In this document: one piece after another, positions 7,884 through 16,546 of the stretch | Layout of the letters: each line of letters starts with the position of its first letter | Position numbering within the stretch: the stretch's first letter is position 1 | Assembly: GCA_963667675.1 (NCBI GenBank) | Contig: OY763929.1 | Coordinates: forward strand, 1,488,001 to 1,552,000 | DNA length: 64,000 bases | Reading direction: 5' to 3' | From: G963667675 sp963667675 | GTDB taxonomy: Bacteria; Chloroflexota; Dehalococcoidia; Lucifugimonadales; UBA3495 | Notes under the pieces: model-generated | Told to the model about the DNA's origin: nothing | The model's database searches: none | The model's input: the letters and a program-made list of their open reading frames with translations, nothing else | Program-made: the position numbers and the translations under genes

Positions 7884-9020
7884 TTGAACGACGTCCAGGA
7901 AATAGTCACCAGGATTCACGACTCCCCCCACCAGGCGGTGGTGGCCTTGGCTGGCGCCGGAAGCCGGGCGCTGGCTTGGCTGCTGGGCCGTCCCGGAGCG
8001 TCCCGCACCGTGCTGGAGGCGCTGGTCCCCTACGGGCCGAAGTCCATGATTGACTTCCTGGGCTTCGATCCCGAGCAGGCCGTCAGCGGAAAAACCGCCC
8101 GCAGCATGGCCAAGGCGGCTTACCAGCGGGCGCAGTGCTTGGGTCAGCCGGACGCCCAACTGGTGGGCCTGGCCTGCACCGCCGCCCTGGTCACCGACCG
8201 CACCAGACGAGGCCAAAACCGTTGCCACGTCGCCGCCTGGGACGACGCCGGCTGGATCTCCTACGACCTAGTCCTGGAAAAGGGCCGGAGAGACCGGGAG
8301 GCCGAGGAGGACATTGCCAGCCGGCTGGTGCTCCTAGCCCTGGCCGAGGCCTGCGGTGTGCAGGATACACTGGACCTGCAACTGGCTTCCGCCGATTCTC
8401 TGGAGACCAACCGGCATCTCCACCCTAACCCCCTGGAGCAATTGCTGTCCGGCGAGGCCGGCTTTGTCGCTGTGAACAGTGACGGCGCCACGACCGTTGA
8501 CCACCCCGCCCCCGCCGCCCTGCTGCCAGGCTCCTTCAATCCCCTGCACCAGGGGCACGAGGCATTGGCTCAGGCAGCTTCCGGCATTTTGGGTACAGAT
8601 GTTGCCTACGAGCTATCGGTCACCAACGTCGACAAGCCTGCGCTGACCGCCGACGAGGTACGTCAACGGGTAGCGCAGTTTCGAGGCAAAGGAACCGTCG
8701 TGCTGACCCGCGCCGACACCTATCACAAGAAGGCGGCGCTATTCCCCGGATGCGCGTTCGTCATCGGCTGGGACACCGCCGTACGGCTGGTGGATCCCCG
8801 CTACTACGGCGGCGGTCAGGCCGCCATGACCGCCGCTCTCCTGGATATCTGGGCAGCCGGTTGCCGCTTCCTGGTAGCGGGCCGGCACATCGAGGGCAAG
8901 TTCCGTACGCTGGCCGACGTTGCCGTGCCCCAGGGATTCGAGGGCCTGCTGCGAGGCATCCCGGAGTCGGCTTTCCGCATCGACATCTCCTCTACGGCTC
9001 TGCGGGACTCGGGCGGCTGA
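7884..9020 (+). CDS. CinA-like domain fused to NadD-type nucleotidyltransferase
   Basis: A 378-residue two-domain protein starting at TTG. Residues ~1-170 resemble the CinA C-terminal (nicotinamide-nucleotide amidohydrolase-like) fold: 'ALAGAGSRALAWLLG', 'LVGLACTAALVTDRTRRGQ'. From ~213 a cytidylyltransferase domain begins with PGSFNPLHQGH at 215-225, which holds the HxGH nucleotide-binding motif, and ends with 'FRIDISSTALR', the ISSTxxR signature. The architecture suggests work on nicotinamide or a related nucleotide (deamidation plus adenylylation). That is inference from the two families; the exact substrate is unclear. It could be a phosphopantetheine-type enzyme instead. Confidence 0.7.
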   Translation: MNDVQEIVTRIHDSPHQAVVALAGAGSRALAWLLGRPGASRTVLEALVPYGPKSMIDFLGFDPEQAVSGKTARSMAKAAYQRAQCLGQPDAQLVGLACTAALVTDRTRRGQNRCHVAAWDDAGWISYDLVLEKGRRDREAEEDIASRLVLLALAEACGVQDTLDLQLASADSLETNRHLHPNPLEQLLSGEAGFVAVNSDGATTVDHPAPAALLPGSFNPLHQGHEALAQAASGILGTDVAYELSVTNVDKPALTADEVRQRVAQFRGKGTVVLTRADTYHKKAALFPGCAFVIGWDTAVRLVDPRYYGGGQAAMTAALLDIWAAGCRFLVAGRHIEGKFRTLADVAVPQGFEGLLRGIPESAFRIDISSTALRDSGG

Positions 9021-9183
9021 GGATTGGGGCGGGTTGGGCCTTGCCTCCGGTACTCCAGGGTCTACTCGGCACGTTTTCCCCGGCCATGACGCCAAATCTC
9101 CGTTCGAACCCAAGCGATCTAGTCGCAAAAATCTTTGCGCATCCCGATTCGTGTCTGATGCAGATGACTTTCATTCTTGAAGT

Positions 9184-9387
9184 ATGTATGATATATGCAT
9201 CGGCAGCAGAGAAGTGATACGAAGGCTGAACGGGGAAGGCTGGGAACTTGACCGAGTTAACGGGAGCCACCACATCTTCGCTCACCCGCGAAGGCCGGGC
9301 ACCGTCACGGTTCCCCATCCCAGAAAGGACTTGGGAATGAACACCCTTAGAAGCATATTCCGACAGGCAGGATGGACGTGGAGATAA
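9184..9387 (+). CDS. hicA: HicA-type mRNA interferase toxin
   Basis: A 67-residue protein of HicA size with a double-stranded-RNA-binding-like fold: 'REVIRRLNGEGWELDRVNGS' leads to the catalytic GSHHIF block (the GSHH histidine), then 'TVTVPHPRKDLGMNTLRSIF', the family's conserved HPxKxLxxGTLxxIxxQ tail. HicA cleaves mRNA and is held inactive by HicB. The hicB start is 4 bp downstream, the normal toxin-first arrangement. The N-terminal methionine is uncertain by a few codons. Confidence 0.87.
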   Translation: MYDICIGSREVIRRLNGEGWELDRVNGSHHIFAHPRRPGTVTVPHPRKDLGMNTLRSIFRQAGWTWR

Positions 9388-9391
9388 GACG

Positions 9392-9796
9392 ATGCGATTC
9401 CCGGTAGTCATCCACAAGGAAGAAGACACTTGTTACGGCGTTACGGTACCGGACCTGCTCGGCTGCATCTCCGCGGGCGACACTGCTGACGAGGCCTTGG
9501 AGAACGTCAAGGAAGCCATCACTGGCCATGTGGAGTCCATGGTGTCCCGCGGCTACGCGGTGCCTGAAGTAAACTCCGTTCAGGAGCACTTGGAAGGCGA
9601 ACTCGCTGAGGACTACGAGAGCGGCATTTGGGCCTACGTCGACGTAGACCTCGACGCGGTGCCAGACGTAGCTGTGAGAATCAGCGTCACTATCCCGTCA
9701 CGCGTCCTTGCCAGGGTAGACCGTCAGGCAAAGCTCGAGAGCAAGACCAGATCAGGATTTCTTGTCCAGGCAGCCGAGTCCCGTCTCTCGGTGTAG
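9392..9796 (+). CDS. hicB: HicB antitoxin with C-terminal ribbon-helix-helix
   Basis: A 134-residue antitoxin. The N-terminal partly degraded RNase H fold is clear ('FPVVIHKEEDTCYGVTVPDL', 'GCISAGDTADEALENVKEAI'). The C-terminal 'VRISVTIPSRVLARVDRQAK' to 'SGFLVQAAESRL' is an RHH/CopG-like DNA-binding tail. It should neutralise the adjacent HicA and autorepress the pair. The orphan HicB-like protein at 50118-50540 has the same architecture and similar sequence. Confidence 0.88.
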   Translation: MRFPVVIHKEEDTCYGVTVPDLLGCISAGDTADEALENVKEAITGHVESMVSRGYAVPEVNSVQEHLEGELAEDYESGIWAYVDVDLDAVPDVAVRISVTIPSRVLARVDRQAKLESKTRSGFLVQAAESRLSV

Positions 9797-9886
9797 CGCC
9801 CGGAAGACGGCCCACGGCCGGCGAAAATGCCGCTGTCGGCCGGGAATCCCGTACGCAAAGGCAGCTTTAGCCGTCCCCGTTTTCAA

Positions 9887-9916
9887 TTGACACTCGTATC
9901 TGGCGGGTGATATATT
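9887..9916 (+). promoter_or_regulatory. Sigma-70-type promoter of the nuo operon
   Basis: TTGACA at 9887-9892 and TATATT at 9911-9916 are separated by 18 bp, giving a start near 9923, about 50 bp before the nuoA ATG. It lies in the 177-bp gap after hicB. Confidence 0.7.
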
Positions 9917-9973
9917 GCCCTTAGCCGACCTAACATAACGTAAGCGCGATAGGGACGATTTACACTTAACAAC

Positions 9974-10396
9974 ATGCCTTCTTATACGGGCGTAATTCTG
10001 CAAGCTTTCAATGCAGACCTCTTCGCCGAGAACTGGACGGCGGTCGCCCTCTCTGGATTTATTGCAGTCCTGGCCATAGGCGCCATGTTCGGGGCCTCCC
10101 GCCTCCTTTCCTCCCGCTGCCGCTCCCAGGCCAAGCTCACCCCCTACGAATGCGGCATTCCCGCCACCGATTACCGGTGGTCAAACATCAACATCCGCTT
10201 CTACATCTTTGCCATCCTCTTCCTCATCTTCGACGTAGAGGCGGTGTTCTTGTTCCCCTGGGCCGTGATTTTCGTGCAGGAGAAGATAAACCAGGCCAAC
10301 GCAGTGCCGTTCTACGCCATGATGCTGTTCCTGGGAGTCCTTTTCTTTGCCGTGATTTACGCCTGGCGAAAGGGGGTCTTGGAATGGCAGAAATAG
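9974..10396 (+). CDS. nuoA: NADH-quinone oxidoreductase subunit A
   Basis: A 140-residue membrane subunit of complex I. It has three transmembrane segments (about 20-42, 83-103 and 112-132), the conserved loop 'KLTPYECGIPATDYRW' containing the family's YECG, and 'FYIFAILFLIFDVEAVFLFP' in TM2. It belongs to the proton-pumping arm, near the quinone entry site. It overlaps nuoB by 13 bp, so translation is probably coupled. Confidence 0.96.
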   Translation: MPSYTGVILQAFNADLFAENWTAVALSGFIAVLAIGAMFGASRLLSSRCRSQAKLTPYECGIPATDYRWSNINIRFYIFAILFLIFDVEAVFLFPWAVIFVQEKINQANAVPFYAMMLFLGVLFFAVIYAWRKGVLEWQK

Positions 10397-10911
10397 AACT
10401 GGGTCCGGGCAACCGGCCCGCTCCCAGCCTGTTCGACGAGAAGATTTCCGGCAAGATGCCCGGCGTGGTGCTGGCGACTACCGACCAGCTTTTTGCCATG
10501 GCCCGCAAGTCGTCCCTGTGGACGTTGACCTTCGGCCTGGCCTGCTGCGCCATCGAGATGATGTCCACCTACATGGCCCACCACGACCTGGACCGCTACG
10601 GCGTGGTCACCTGGCCTTCGCCCCGGCAGGCCGACGTGATGATCGTCGCGGGCACCGTGGTCAAGAAGATGGCCGAGCCACTGCGGCTGCTGTACGAACA
10701 GATGCCCGAGCCCAAGTGGGTCATCGCCATGGGCAGTTGCGCCACCAACGGCGGGCCCTATTACCGTTCCTACTCGGTGGTCATGGGCGTCGATCACATA
10801 GTCCCCGTGGACGTCTACGTCCCCGGTTGCCCGCCCCGGCCCGAGGCCCTGCTCTACGGCATTCTCCAGCTCCAGGAGAAGATCATGCAGGACGCCCCAG
10901 AGCGTGGCTGA
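10384..10911 (+). CDS. nuoB: NADH-quinone oxidoreductase subunit B
   Basis: A 175-residue peripheral-arm subunit that ligates the terminal Fe-S cluster N2, the direct donor to quinone. Ligand cysteines are visible in 'GLACCAIEMM', 'AMGSCATNGGPYY' and 'VPGCPPRPEALLYG'. The ATG at 10384 gives the normal family length; a longer in-frame extension lies wholly within nuoA and looks like shadow. The 3' end overlaps the GTG of nuoC by 8 bp. Confidence 0.97.
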   Translation: MAEIELGPGNRPAPSLFDEKISGKMPGVVLATTDQLFAMARKSSLWTLTFGLACCAIEMMSTYMAHHDLDRYGVVTWPSPRQADVMIVAGTVVKKMAEPLRLLYEQMPEPKWVIAMGSCATNGGPYYRSYSVVMGVDHIVPVDVYVPGCPPRPEALLYGILQLQEKIMQDAPERG

Positions 10912-11416
10912 AACGGCCGGACAGGCCCAGGCCCATCCGGGATTCCCCGACCTGGCGCCGCAGCATGGCGAGTTGCTGGCCGCCGCCCAGGACGCGCTGC
11001 AAGAGTTCGACCCTCAGCCCGGCGCGCTGGGCGATCTGCCCCAAATCACCATAGACCCCGCCGATGTGGCCCGGGTATGCCGGTTGGCCAAGGACGACCC
11101 CAGGCTGACATTCCCCCAGTTGCTTTGCCTGTCCTGCGTGGACTACCTGGAGCACTTGGAACTGGCGTATTTCCTGCATTCTCTCGCGCCCGAAAAGACC
11201 CTGTGTCTCAAGACACGCGTCTCTTGCGACGACCCCCGCTTGCCCTCTGTCACCGGCGTCTGGCGGGCGGCCGAATGGTACGAGCGGGAGGCCCACGACC
11301 TGTTCGGCGTGGTCTTCGACGGCCATCCCGACCTCTCGCCACTGCTGTTGTACGAGGAGTTCGAGGGCTATCCCGGCCGCAAAGAATTCCCCTTCCACGA
11401 ATACACAGAGTATTAG
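10904..11416 (+). CDS. nuoC: NADH-quinone oxidoreductase subunit C
   Basis: A 170-residue subunit (30 kDa-type) of the peripheral arm, starting at GTG inside the end of nuoB. The signature 'WRAAEWYEREAHDLFGVVF' and the following 'HPDLSPLLLYEEFEGYP' match the 30 kDa family. The first ~40 residues are variable. NuoC is separate from NuoD here, unlike the fused NuoCD of enterics. Confidence 0.95.
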   Translation: MAETAGQAQAHPGFPDLAPQHGELLAAAQDALQEFDPQPGALGDLPQITIDPADVARVCRLAKDDPRLTFPQLLCLSCVDYLEHLELAYFLHSLAPEKTLCLKTRVSCDDPRLPSVTGVWRAAEWYEREAHDLFGVVFDGHPDLSPLLLYEEFEGYPGRKEFPFHEYTEY

Positions 11417-11429
11417 GAGCTTTAGAGGG

Positions 11430-11675
11430 GTGGACAGGGTGGTGCTGACCGCAACGGTGGTGCAGGGGGACGGAGGATACGTGGCCAGGGTCGAAGAACT
11501 TCTTTTAGAAGGTATGGGAGACTCGGTGCAGGAAGCCCAGGACCAGCTTATTCAGGCCATGCGTTCCTGGATCGAGGCCCAGGACGGGCAGGGCGCACTG
11601 GCCGAAGTCCTGGCCCAGGCCGGGTTTCCCGGAGTAGAAGACAGCACCGAGCTTCAACTGGAGTTCTCCGAATAA
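11430..11675 (+). CDS. Small HicB-like protein inside the nuo operon (1)
   Basis: An 81-residue protein starting at GTG, 13 bp after nuoC. 'LTATVVQGDGGYVARVEELL' followed by 'GDSVQEAQDQLIQAMRSWIE' fits the HicB/UPF0150 fold (beta-beta-beta-alpha), with no DNA-binding tail and no HicA partner. It is not a known complex I subunit. It could be a diverged antitoxin or a small regulatory/assembly protein; its position suggests transcription with nuo. Function unknown. Confidence 0.6.
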   Translation: MDRVVLTATVVQGDGGYVARVEELLLEGMGDSVQEAQDQLIQAMRSWIEAQDGQGALAEVLAQAGFPGVEDSTELQLEFSE

Positions 11676-11704
11676 CTGGCCAGGCGGAGCATGAATCACG
11701 CCCC

Positions 11705-12007
11705 ATGAAAAAGCGCAAGTCCAAGGGGGCCAAGCATAAGGGCCGCATCGTATACCAGGTGGAGGAGTCCCGCTCCGGCGGCGTATTCCAGGCCGTGTGC
11801 CCGGAGTTGGACATCACTGCTTTCGGGGACACCCCCGAGGGGGCGAAAGAGTCCCTGCGGTCCCAGGTGACCATGTACCTGGAAGACTGCGACCAACTTG
11901 GAGCGTTGGACGAGACCCTCATTGAGGCCGGTTTCTATTTCGACGGCGAGGCTTGGACCAGCAACCTAGTCGCCCCCGTCAAGGATCCTGACATCGTCAT
12001 TCTTTAA
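11705..12007 (+). CDS. Small HicB-like protein inside the nuo operon (2)
   Basis: A 100-residue protein with a basic N-terminus (residues 1-13, mostly Lys/Arg) and then a HicB-like core: 'GGVFQAVCPELDITAFGDTP', with the VCPELD strand and the G-DT-PEGAKESL helix start typical of HicB antitoxins. No toxin gene or RHH tail is seen. It lies 29 bp after the first HicB-like gene and 79 bp before nuoD, so the two separate nuoC from nuoD. Confidence 0.65.
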   Translation: MKKRKSKGAKHKGRIVYQVEESRSGGVFQAVCPELDITAFGDTPEGAKESLRSQVTMYLEDCDQLGALDETLIEAGFYFDGEAWTSNLVAPVKDPDIVIL

Positions 12008-12086
12008 CTGCCTGCGGTTCCCGAGTCCGGCGGCAGCCGGCGGCCTTGAAAACAGGTGATGGGAATAGCGGCGGCGAGGGCTGTTT

Positions 12087-13217
12087 ATGGCCGAGGTTTC
12101 CAGGCAAGCGCCGGACCAGGCGCCGCCCGTCGAGATGCTCCTGAACATGGGGCCCCAGCACCCATCGACCCACGGCGTCTTTCGCCTGGTGCTCTGGGTG
12201 GACGGGGAGAAGATAAACGACTGCCAGCCCCACATTGGCTATCTCCACCGGGGCTCGGAAAAGCTGTGCGAGGGCGAGCAGTACAACCAGGTCATCACCC
12301 TCTTCGACCGCATCGACTACATCGCCAACTTCAACAACGAACACGCCTACTGCCGCGCCGTCGAGCAGCTCATGGGCCTGGAGGTGCCGGAGCGAGCTGA
12401 GTACGTCCGGGTGATTCTATGCGAGTTGAACCGCATCGCCAGCCACCTGCTCTACGTCGCCACCATGGGCCTGGACGCCGGGGCCATGACCCCGTCTATG
12501 CTATGCTTTCGCGGCAGGGAGCGCATCCAAGAAGTTTTCGAGGCCGTGTCGGGGGCCCGCATGATGCACAACTACTTCCGCATCGGCGGCCTGAAAGAGG
12601 ACCTCCCCGGCAACTTCCGGGAAATGATGGCGGAGTTGCTCCCTCTGATCCGGGAAGACGTGGAGGAAACGGACAGGCTGCTCACCTATAACGAGATATT
12701 CCTCGCCCGCCTCAAGGGCGTGGGCGAAATCTCAGCCGAAGAGGCGATAGACTACGGCTTGACCGGCCCGTGCCTGCGGGGATGCGGCGTCGACTACGAC
12801 CTGCGCAAGGCCGCGCCCTATTCGGTATACGACCGGTTCGACTTTGATGTTCCGGTGGGGCTGGACGGCGATTGCTGGGATCGGCATTACGTGCGCGTCG
12901 AGGAGATGCGCCAGTCCCTGCGCATAGTCGAGCAGGCGCTTGAACAGATGCCCGAAGGAGAAGTCGACTCTCCCATGAGCCGGCGGTTGATCCGGCCCCC
13001 CAAGGGCGAAGTCTACGTGCGCTCCGAGAATCCCAGGGGTGAAATCGGCGTCCACCTGGTCAGCGACGGCACCGACAAGCCCTACCGTGTGAAGGTCCGG
13101 CCCCCGTCTTTCTGCAATCTTTCCGCCATACGCCGCCTGCTGCAGGGAGTATGGGTCGCCGACGCGGTCGTCGTCTTGGGTTCCCTGGACATCGTGCTGG
13201 GAGAGGTGGACCGTTGA
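12087..13217 (+). CDS. nuoD: NADH-quinone oxidoreductase subunit D
   Basis: A 376-residue subunit (49 kDa type) that forms the quinone-reduction cavity with NuoB. The N-terminal 'MGPQHPSTHGVFRL' and 'GYLHRGSEKL' segments contain the quinone-site histidines. 'YCRAVEQLMGLEVPERAEY', 'MTPSMLCFRGRERI' and the C-terminal 'GEIGVHLVSDGTDKPYR' are all standard. The length is normal. The stop overlaps the TTG start of nuoH (TTGA). Confidence 0.97.
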   Translation: MAEVSRQAPDQAPPVEMLLNMGPQHPSTHGVFRLVLWVDGEKINDCQPHIGYLHRGSEKLCEGEQYNQVITLFDRIDYIANFNNEHAYCRAVEQLMGLEVPERAEYVRVILCELNRIASHLLYVATMGLDAGAMTPSMLCFRGRERIQEVFEAVSGARMMHNYFRIGGLKEDLPGNFREMMAELLPLIREDVEETDRLLTYNEIFLARLKGVGEISAEEAIDYGLTGPCLRGCGVDYDLRKAAPYSVYDRFDFDVPVGLDGDCWDRHYVRVEEMRQSLRIVEQALEQMPEGEVDSPMSRRLIRPPKGEVYVRSENPRGEIGVHLVSDGTDKPYRVKVRPPSFCNLSAIRRLLQGVWVADAVVVLGSLDIVLGEVDR

Positions 13218-14353
13218 GCGGCGCGCCGGCCCTGTTGACCGTCAGCGCCGCCGACTTAGGCTGGATTATCCTTTCCCTGTTCCTGATGTTCCTCGGCCTG
13301 TCCCTGGTGGTGCTGAGCCTCACCTGGCTGGAACGCAAGGTCCTGGCCCGCCTGCAACGCCGATTGGGGCCCAACCGCACCGGGCCCATGGGACTGCTTC
13401 AGCCCCTGGCCGACGCATTCAAGCTGCTGTTGAAAGAGGACATCGTCCCAACGTCGGCCAACCGGGCCATCTTCTGGGCCGCTCCGTTGATCGTCGTGGT
13501 CTCGGCCTTCATGATTTGGGTTACTATTCCCGGCGCCCGGGACGCCGCCATCAGGAACCTGGACCTGGGCCTCTTCTACATCATCGCCTTTGCGGTGCTG
13601 GGCATACTGGGCCTGGTGCTGGCTGGCTGGGGGTCGGCCAACAAGTACGGCCGCATGGGTGGCCTGCGGGCCGCCGCTCAGTTGATCAGCTACGAGATTC
13701 CCATAATCATGGTCGCCGTCTCCGTTGCCATGCTGGCCGAGTCGCTGGACGTTCGGGAGATCGTGGCCGGCCAGGCGGACTATCCCTACTTGGTCCTCCA
13801 GCCCCTGGGCCTGGTCATCTTCTTCATCGCAGGCTTGGCCGAGGTGGGACGCACCCCCTTCGACATCTACTACGCCGAGTCCGAGTTGGTGGGCGGGCCG
13901 TTCGTCGAGTACAGCGGCGCCCACTGGTCGGTGTTTTTCATGGCAGAATACATCAACACCTTCGCCGTCGGCGCATTGGTGACCCTGCTATTCCTGGGCG
14001 GATGGTCCGGCCCCGGCCTCTCCGGGCATTGGGAGATCGTCTGGTTCCTGGCCAAGACCTACGCAGTCATCCTGGTGATCTTCTGGGTGAGGGGGACTTT
14101 CCCCCGCCTGCGCATCGACCAGCTAATGGCCTTCGCCTGGAAGGTGATGGTCCCCCTGTCGTTCTTGACCATCGTCATGACCGCCGTTTACCGGTTCTAC
14201 AACCTTCCGGCCTGGTCCATGACGCTTATGTCCCTGGCCGGCCTCGCTGTTGTGGGGTACGTCGTCTACCGGCGGATGACCGGACCCTACCGGCTGGCTG
14301 CCCGGGTGCGGGAGCGTCAAGAGTTGCTGCGGGCCCAGAGGACTTCTTCGTGA
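13214..14353 (+). CDS. nuoH: NADH-quinone oxidoreductase subunit H
   Basis: A 379-residue membrane subunit that links the peripheral arm and quinone chamber to the membrane arm. About eight transmembrane segments are visible. 'LQRRLGPNRTGPMGLLQPLA' and 'AEVGRTPFDIYYAESELVGG' are the family signatures. I chose the TTG at 13214 because it overlaps the nuoD stop; a longer ORF from 13151 lies within nuoD. NuoH and NuoI are separated by an 84-bp spacer. Confidence 0.96.
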   Translation: MSGAPALLTVSAADLGWIILSLFLMFLGLSLVVLSLTWLERKVLARLQRRLGPNRTGPMGLLQPLADAFKLLLKEDIVPTSANRAIFWAAPLIVVVSAFMIWVTIPGARDAAIRNLDLGLFYIIAFAVLGILGLVLAGWGSANKYGRMGGLRAAAQLISYEIPIIMVAVSVAMLAESLDVREIVAGQADYPYLVLQPLGLVIFFIAGLAEVGRTPFDIYYAESELVGGPFVEYSGAHWSVFFMAEYINTFAVGALVTLLFLGGWSGPGLSGHWEIVWFLAKTYAVILVIFWVRGTFPRLRIDQLMAFAWKVMVPLSFLTIVMTAVYRFYNLPAWSMTLMSLAGLAVVGYVVYRRMTGPYRLAARVRERQELLRAQRTSS

Positions 14354-14437
14354 CCGTTGCCGTGAAGCATAAAGAGAGGCATTTGGTAGACTGTCTTTGC
14401 GAGGTGTTTCAACCCACGCGAAGTTCAGGCAACGCCG

Positions 14438-15016
14438 ATGATTAACAGCATCAAGGGCCTTTGCTTGACCCTGGTGTCCACCCTCAAGGGCTTGCGGCAG
14501 CCGGTCACCCGCCAGTACCCTGCCTCCGGCAGTTTCTGGTCCAAGACGCCGGCCCCCACCCCGGTGCAGCCGCGGTTCATGGGATTTCCCGCGCTTACCT
14601 GGGACGGTGAGGTCGACGAGCCCTACTGCACCGCCTGCATGGTTTGCATCCGCAACTGCCCGACCCTGTGCATGACCGCCACCATGAAGGACAACCCCCT
14701 GCACGAGGAGGGCCGGAGCCACCGGCGCAAGATAGTCGACAGCTTCGAAATCAACCTCAACCGTTGTATACTGTGCGGGATTTGCGTCGACGTCTGCAAC
14801 TTCGACGCCATAGTCATGAGCCACGAGCACGAGATGAGCGGCTACCAGCGCAACGGCAGCCGGGTCGACCTCCCGGCGCTGCTGCAAATCGGCCAGAAGT
14901 TCCAGGACGACACGGCGTGGATTCCCCCGACCAAGCGGGCTAAGGAGGCAGCCTCTAGCCCGACTGAGACTGGAGCTCAGGCTACGCCGGGTGAGTCGGC
15001 CAACGTAGAGTCCTGA
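14438..15016 (+). CDS. nuoI: NADH-quinone oxidoreductase subunit I (2x[4Fe-4S])
   Basis: A 192-residue ferredoxin-type subunit carrying clusters N6a and N6b. Two CxxCxxCxxxC motifs are visible, 'CTACMVCIRNCP' and 'CILCGICVDVCN'. The second ends in Cys-Asn instead of the usual Cys-Pro. The C-terminal ~50 residues are a variable tail. With nuoE, nuoF and nuoG absent, NuoI would be the outermost Fe-S subunit and the place where an alternative electron donor such as ferredoxin could dock; that is known for 11-subunit complexes and inferred here. Confidence 0.95.
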   Translation: MINSIKGLCLTLVSTLKGLRQPVTRQYPASGSFWSKTPAPTPVQPRFMGFPALTWDGEVDEPYCTACMVCIRNCPTLCMTATMKDNPLHEEGRSHRRKIVDSFEINLNRCILCGICVDVCNFDAIVMSHEHEMSGYQRNGSRVDLPALLQIGQKFQDDTAWIPPTKRAKEAASSPTETGAQATPGESANVES

Positions 15017-15211
15017 GGGCTTAGGCGCTCAAATCCCGGCGTCCGTTCCGGCTGGGTTCGGCGCACCCCGGTAGACCGGGTCAAGCGAACAGGAGGGAGG
15101 AGTAGGAGTGTCGGACATGTTTGGCCCAGTCTGCATCCGGCCTTCTCCGCTAACCTCTTCCCTATTGCTATTCCCCAGAGGGTTCCGTTTGCTTAGTGTT
15201 GGAGATGCATC

Positions 15212-16165
15212 ATGGCGAACATAAACATGGGAACACCTGGGCAGCCTGAAGGCGTGCCGCATTGGACTACCAAAGAGGCTGTGGGGCACGACATCCGCAA
15301 TGCCCTGTTAGCCGCTGACGTGCAACAGCCACCGACAGCTAACTATTTTGATAACCGGATGGTAGAAACGATAGCGGGGTGCCTGCCGGAGTTTATGGTG
15401 AACTACACTACTGCCAATCCCTTCTACTACTTGACCTACAACGAGCCACCGCATGATGGATGTAACGGGGGGGCTATGGTCGTTGACATCGTACGCGAGG
15501 CTGAATCGGTGGAGATTGAGGGCTGGTGGTGGGGTTTGCGTCCAGATATATCGGTGTATGGAACCGAGAAAGGGAAGCCCGCCGTTGTCATCGAGACGGT
15601 TGATACATCCGAACCTTCACCCCGCAAGCTAGCGCAGTATCAGGACGAACGCATTGAATCTTACCGCCTTGACACCCGCGACCTTGGAGTGCCCGCAAAA
15701 CAGACCTTGAAATATGGCTTGTTGCTGGTTGACCCCCTAACACATCCGCGATGTGGAAAACGCCAACGAAACGGAATAGCTAAAATGATAGCCGATTGGG
15801 ACAGGGGGAGCGCCAATGGGCTACTCCCTTTTCTGGGCTATGCCGAGTATGAGTCTGGGGTACTTGAATACGCTTATGGGTGTAGTCATGATTGGCTTAA
15901 GAAACACGACGCCCCGAGCAGTTACAATTTGCTGGCCTGGCCTCGATGGAGAGGTATTCAGCGAAACGATGTGGATTGGGGTCGCCCTGATTCCCTTATC
16001 GGCGACTCGATGGAATTCAAGCGCACCGTAAATCGTGACGAGTGGTTTGATGCAGTCGCCTATTTGCGAGGCGCAGCCGCGGCGCAGTTCCAACGGGGGG
16101 AGTTAAACGACACATTGATGATGGCTATTGCCAAATACGGCTTGGAACTAATGAGGCACGCGTGA
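15212..16165 (+). CDS. PD-(D/E)xK-like protein of unknown function, in the nuo operon
   Basis: A 317-residue protein that is no complex I subunit. Residues ~105-145 read 'LRPDISVYG' then 'GKPAVVIETVDTSEPS' and KLAQY, the D...ExX-hydrophobic pattern of PD-(D/E)xK nuclease-like folds: Asp112 and Glu128 are in place, but Val130 stands where Lys is expected. The fold call is therefore tentative and the site may be inactive. Base and codon use is clearly lower in GC than the surrounding nuo genes, suggesting acquisition. It begins 195 bp after nuoI. No partner methylase or helicase is adjacent. Confidence 0.6.
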   Translation: MANINMGTPGQPEGVPHWTTKEAVGHDIRNALLAADVQQPPTANYFDNRMVETIAGCLPEFMVNYTTANPFYYLTYNEPPHDGCNGGAMVVDIVREAESVEIEGWWWGLRPDISVYGTEKGKPAVVIETVDTSEPSPRKLAQYQDERIESYRLDTRDLGVPAKQTLKYGLLLVDPLTHPRCGKRQRNGIAKMIADWDRGSANGLLPFLGYAEYESGVLEYAYGCSHDWLKKHDAPSSYNLLAWPRWRGIQRNDVDWGRPDSLIGDSMEFKRTVNRDEWFDAVAYLRGAAAAQFQRGELNDTLMMAIAKYGLELMRHA

Positions 16166-16204
16166 TGACCAACACTAAGCAAACGGCCCCCTAGAGGACT
16201 GAGA

Positions 16205-16432
16205 ATGCCTAAACGAGAAGACGAGCGGCTTCGCAACCTCAACAGCAAGCACCCGGAAGCCTGCACCTGCCAGGACTGTACGGAGAAGTTCCTCAAAAAT
16301 AGGGAAACCAAGTTAGGCCGGCTGTTTCGCAAAAAACGGCGTCCGGCGGAAAAGGTCAAGCGTCACCGCGCCGGCTGTGACTGCGTCAGTTGCAGCTTGT
16401 TGACCTCTATAGACTTCACCGAGGGCGGATAG
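16205..16432 (+). CDS. Small basic protein with two CxCxxC zinc-knuckle pairs
   Basis: A 75-residue, Lys/Arg-rich protein. Two cysteine clusters, 'CTCQDC' near residue 20 and 'CDCVSC' near residue 60, could together bind one zinc ion. The Lys/Arg-rich segment between them suggests nucleic-acid contact (inference). It starts 39 bp after the nuclease-like gene and is probably part of the same inserted unit. No family recognised. Confidence 0.6.
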   Translation: MPKREDERLRNLNSKHPEACTCQDCTEKFLKNRETKLGRLFRKKRRPAEKVKRHRAGCDCVSCSLLTSIDFTEGG

Positions 16433-16546
16433 CTGACCTTGTTGTTACAAACGACCCTTGGGCAAACGACTCTTGAGGAAGGGACTGGATAGGAAGCCGT
16501 GTGCGCCGCCATTTGCTATCGCCCCACCGTAAATTTGTTCACTTGT

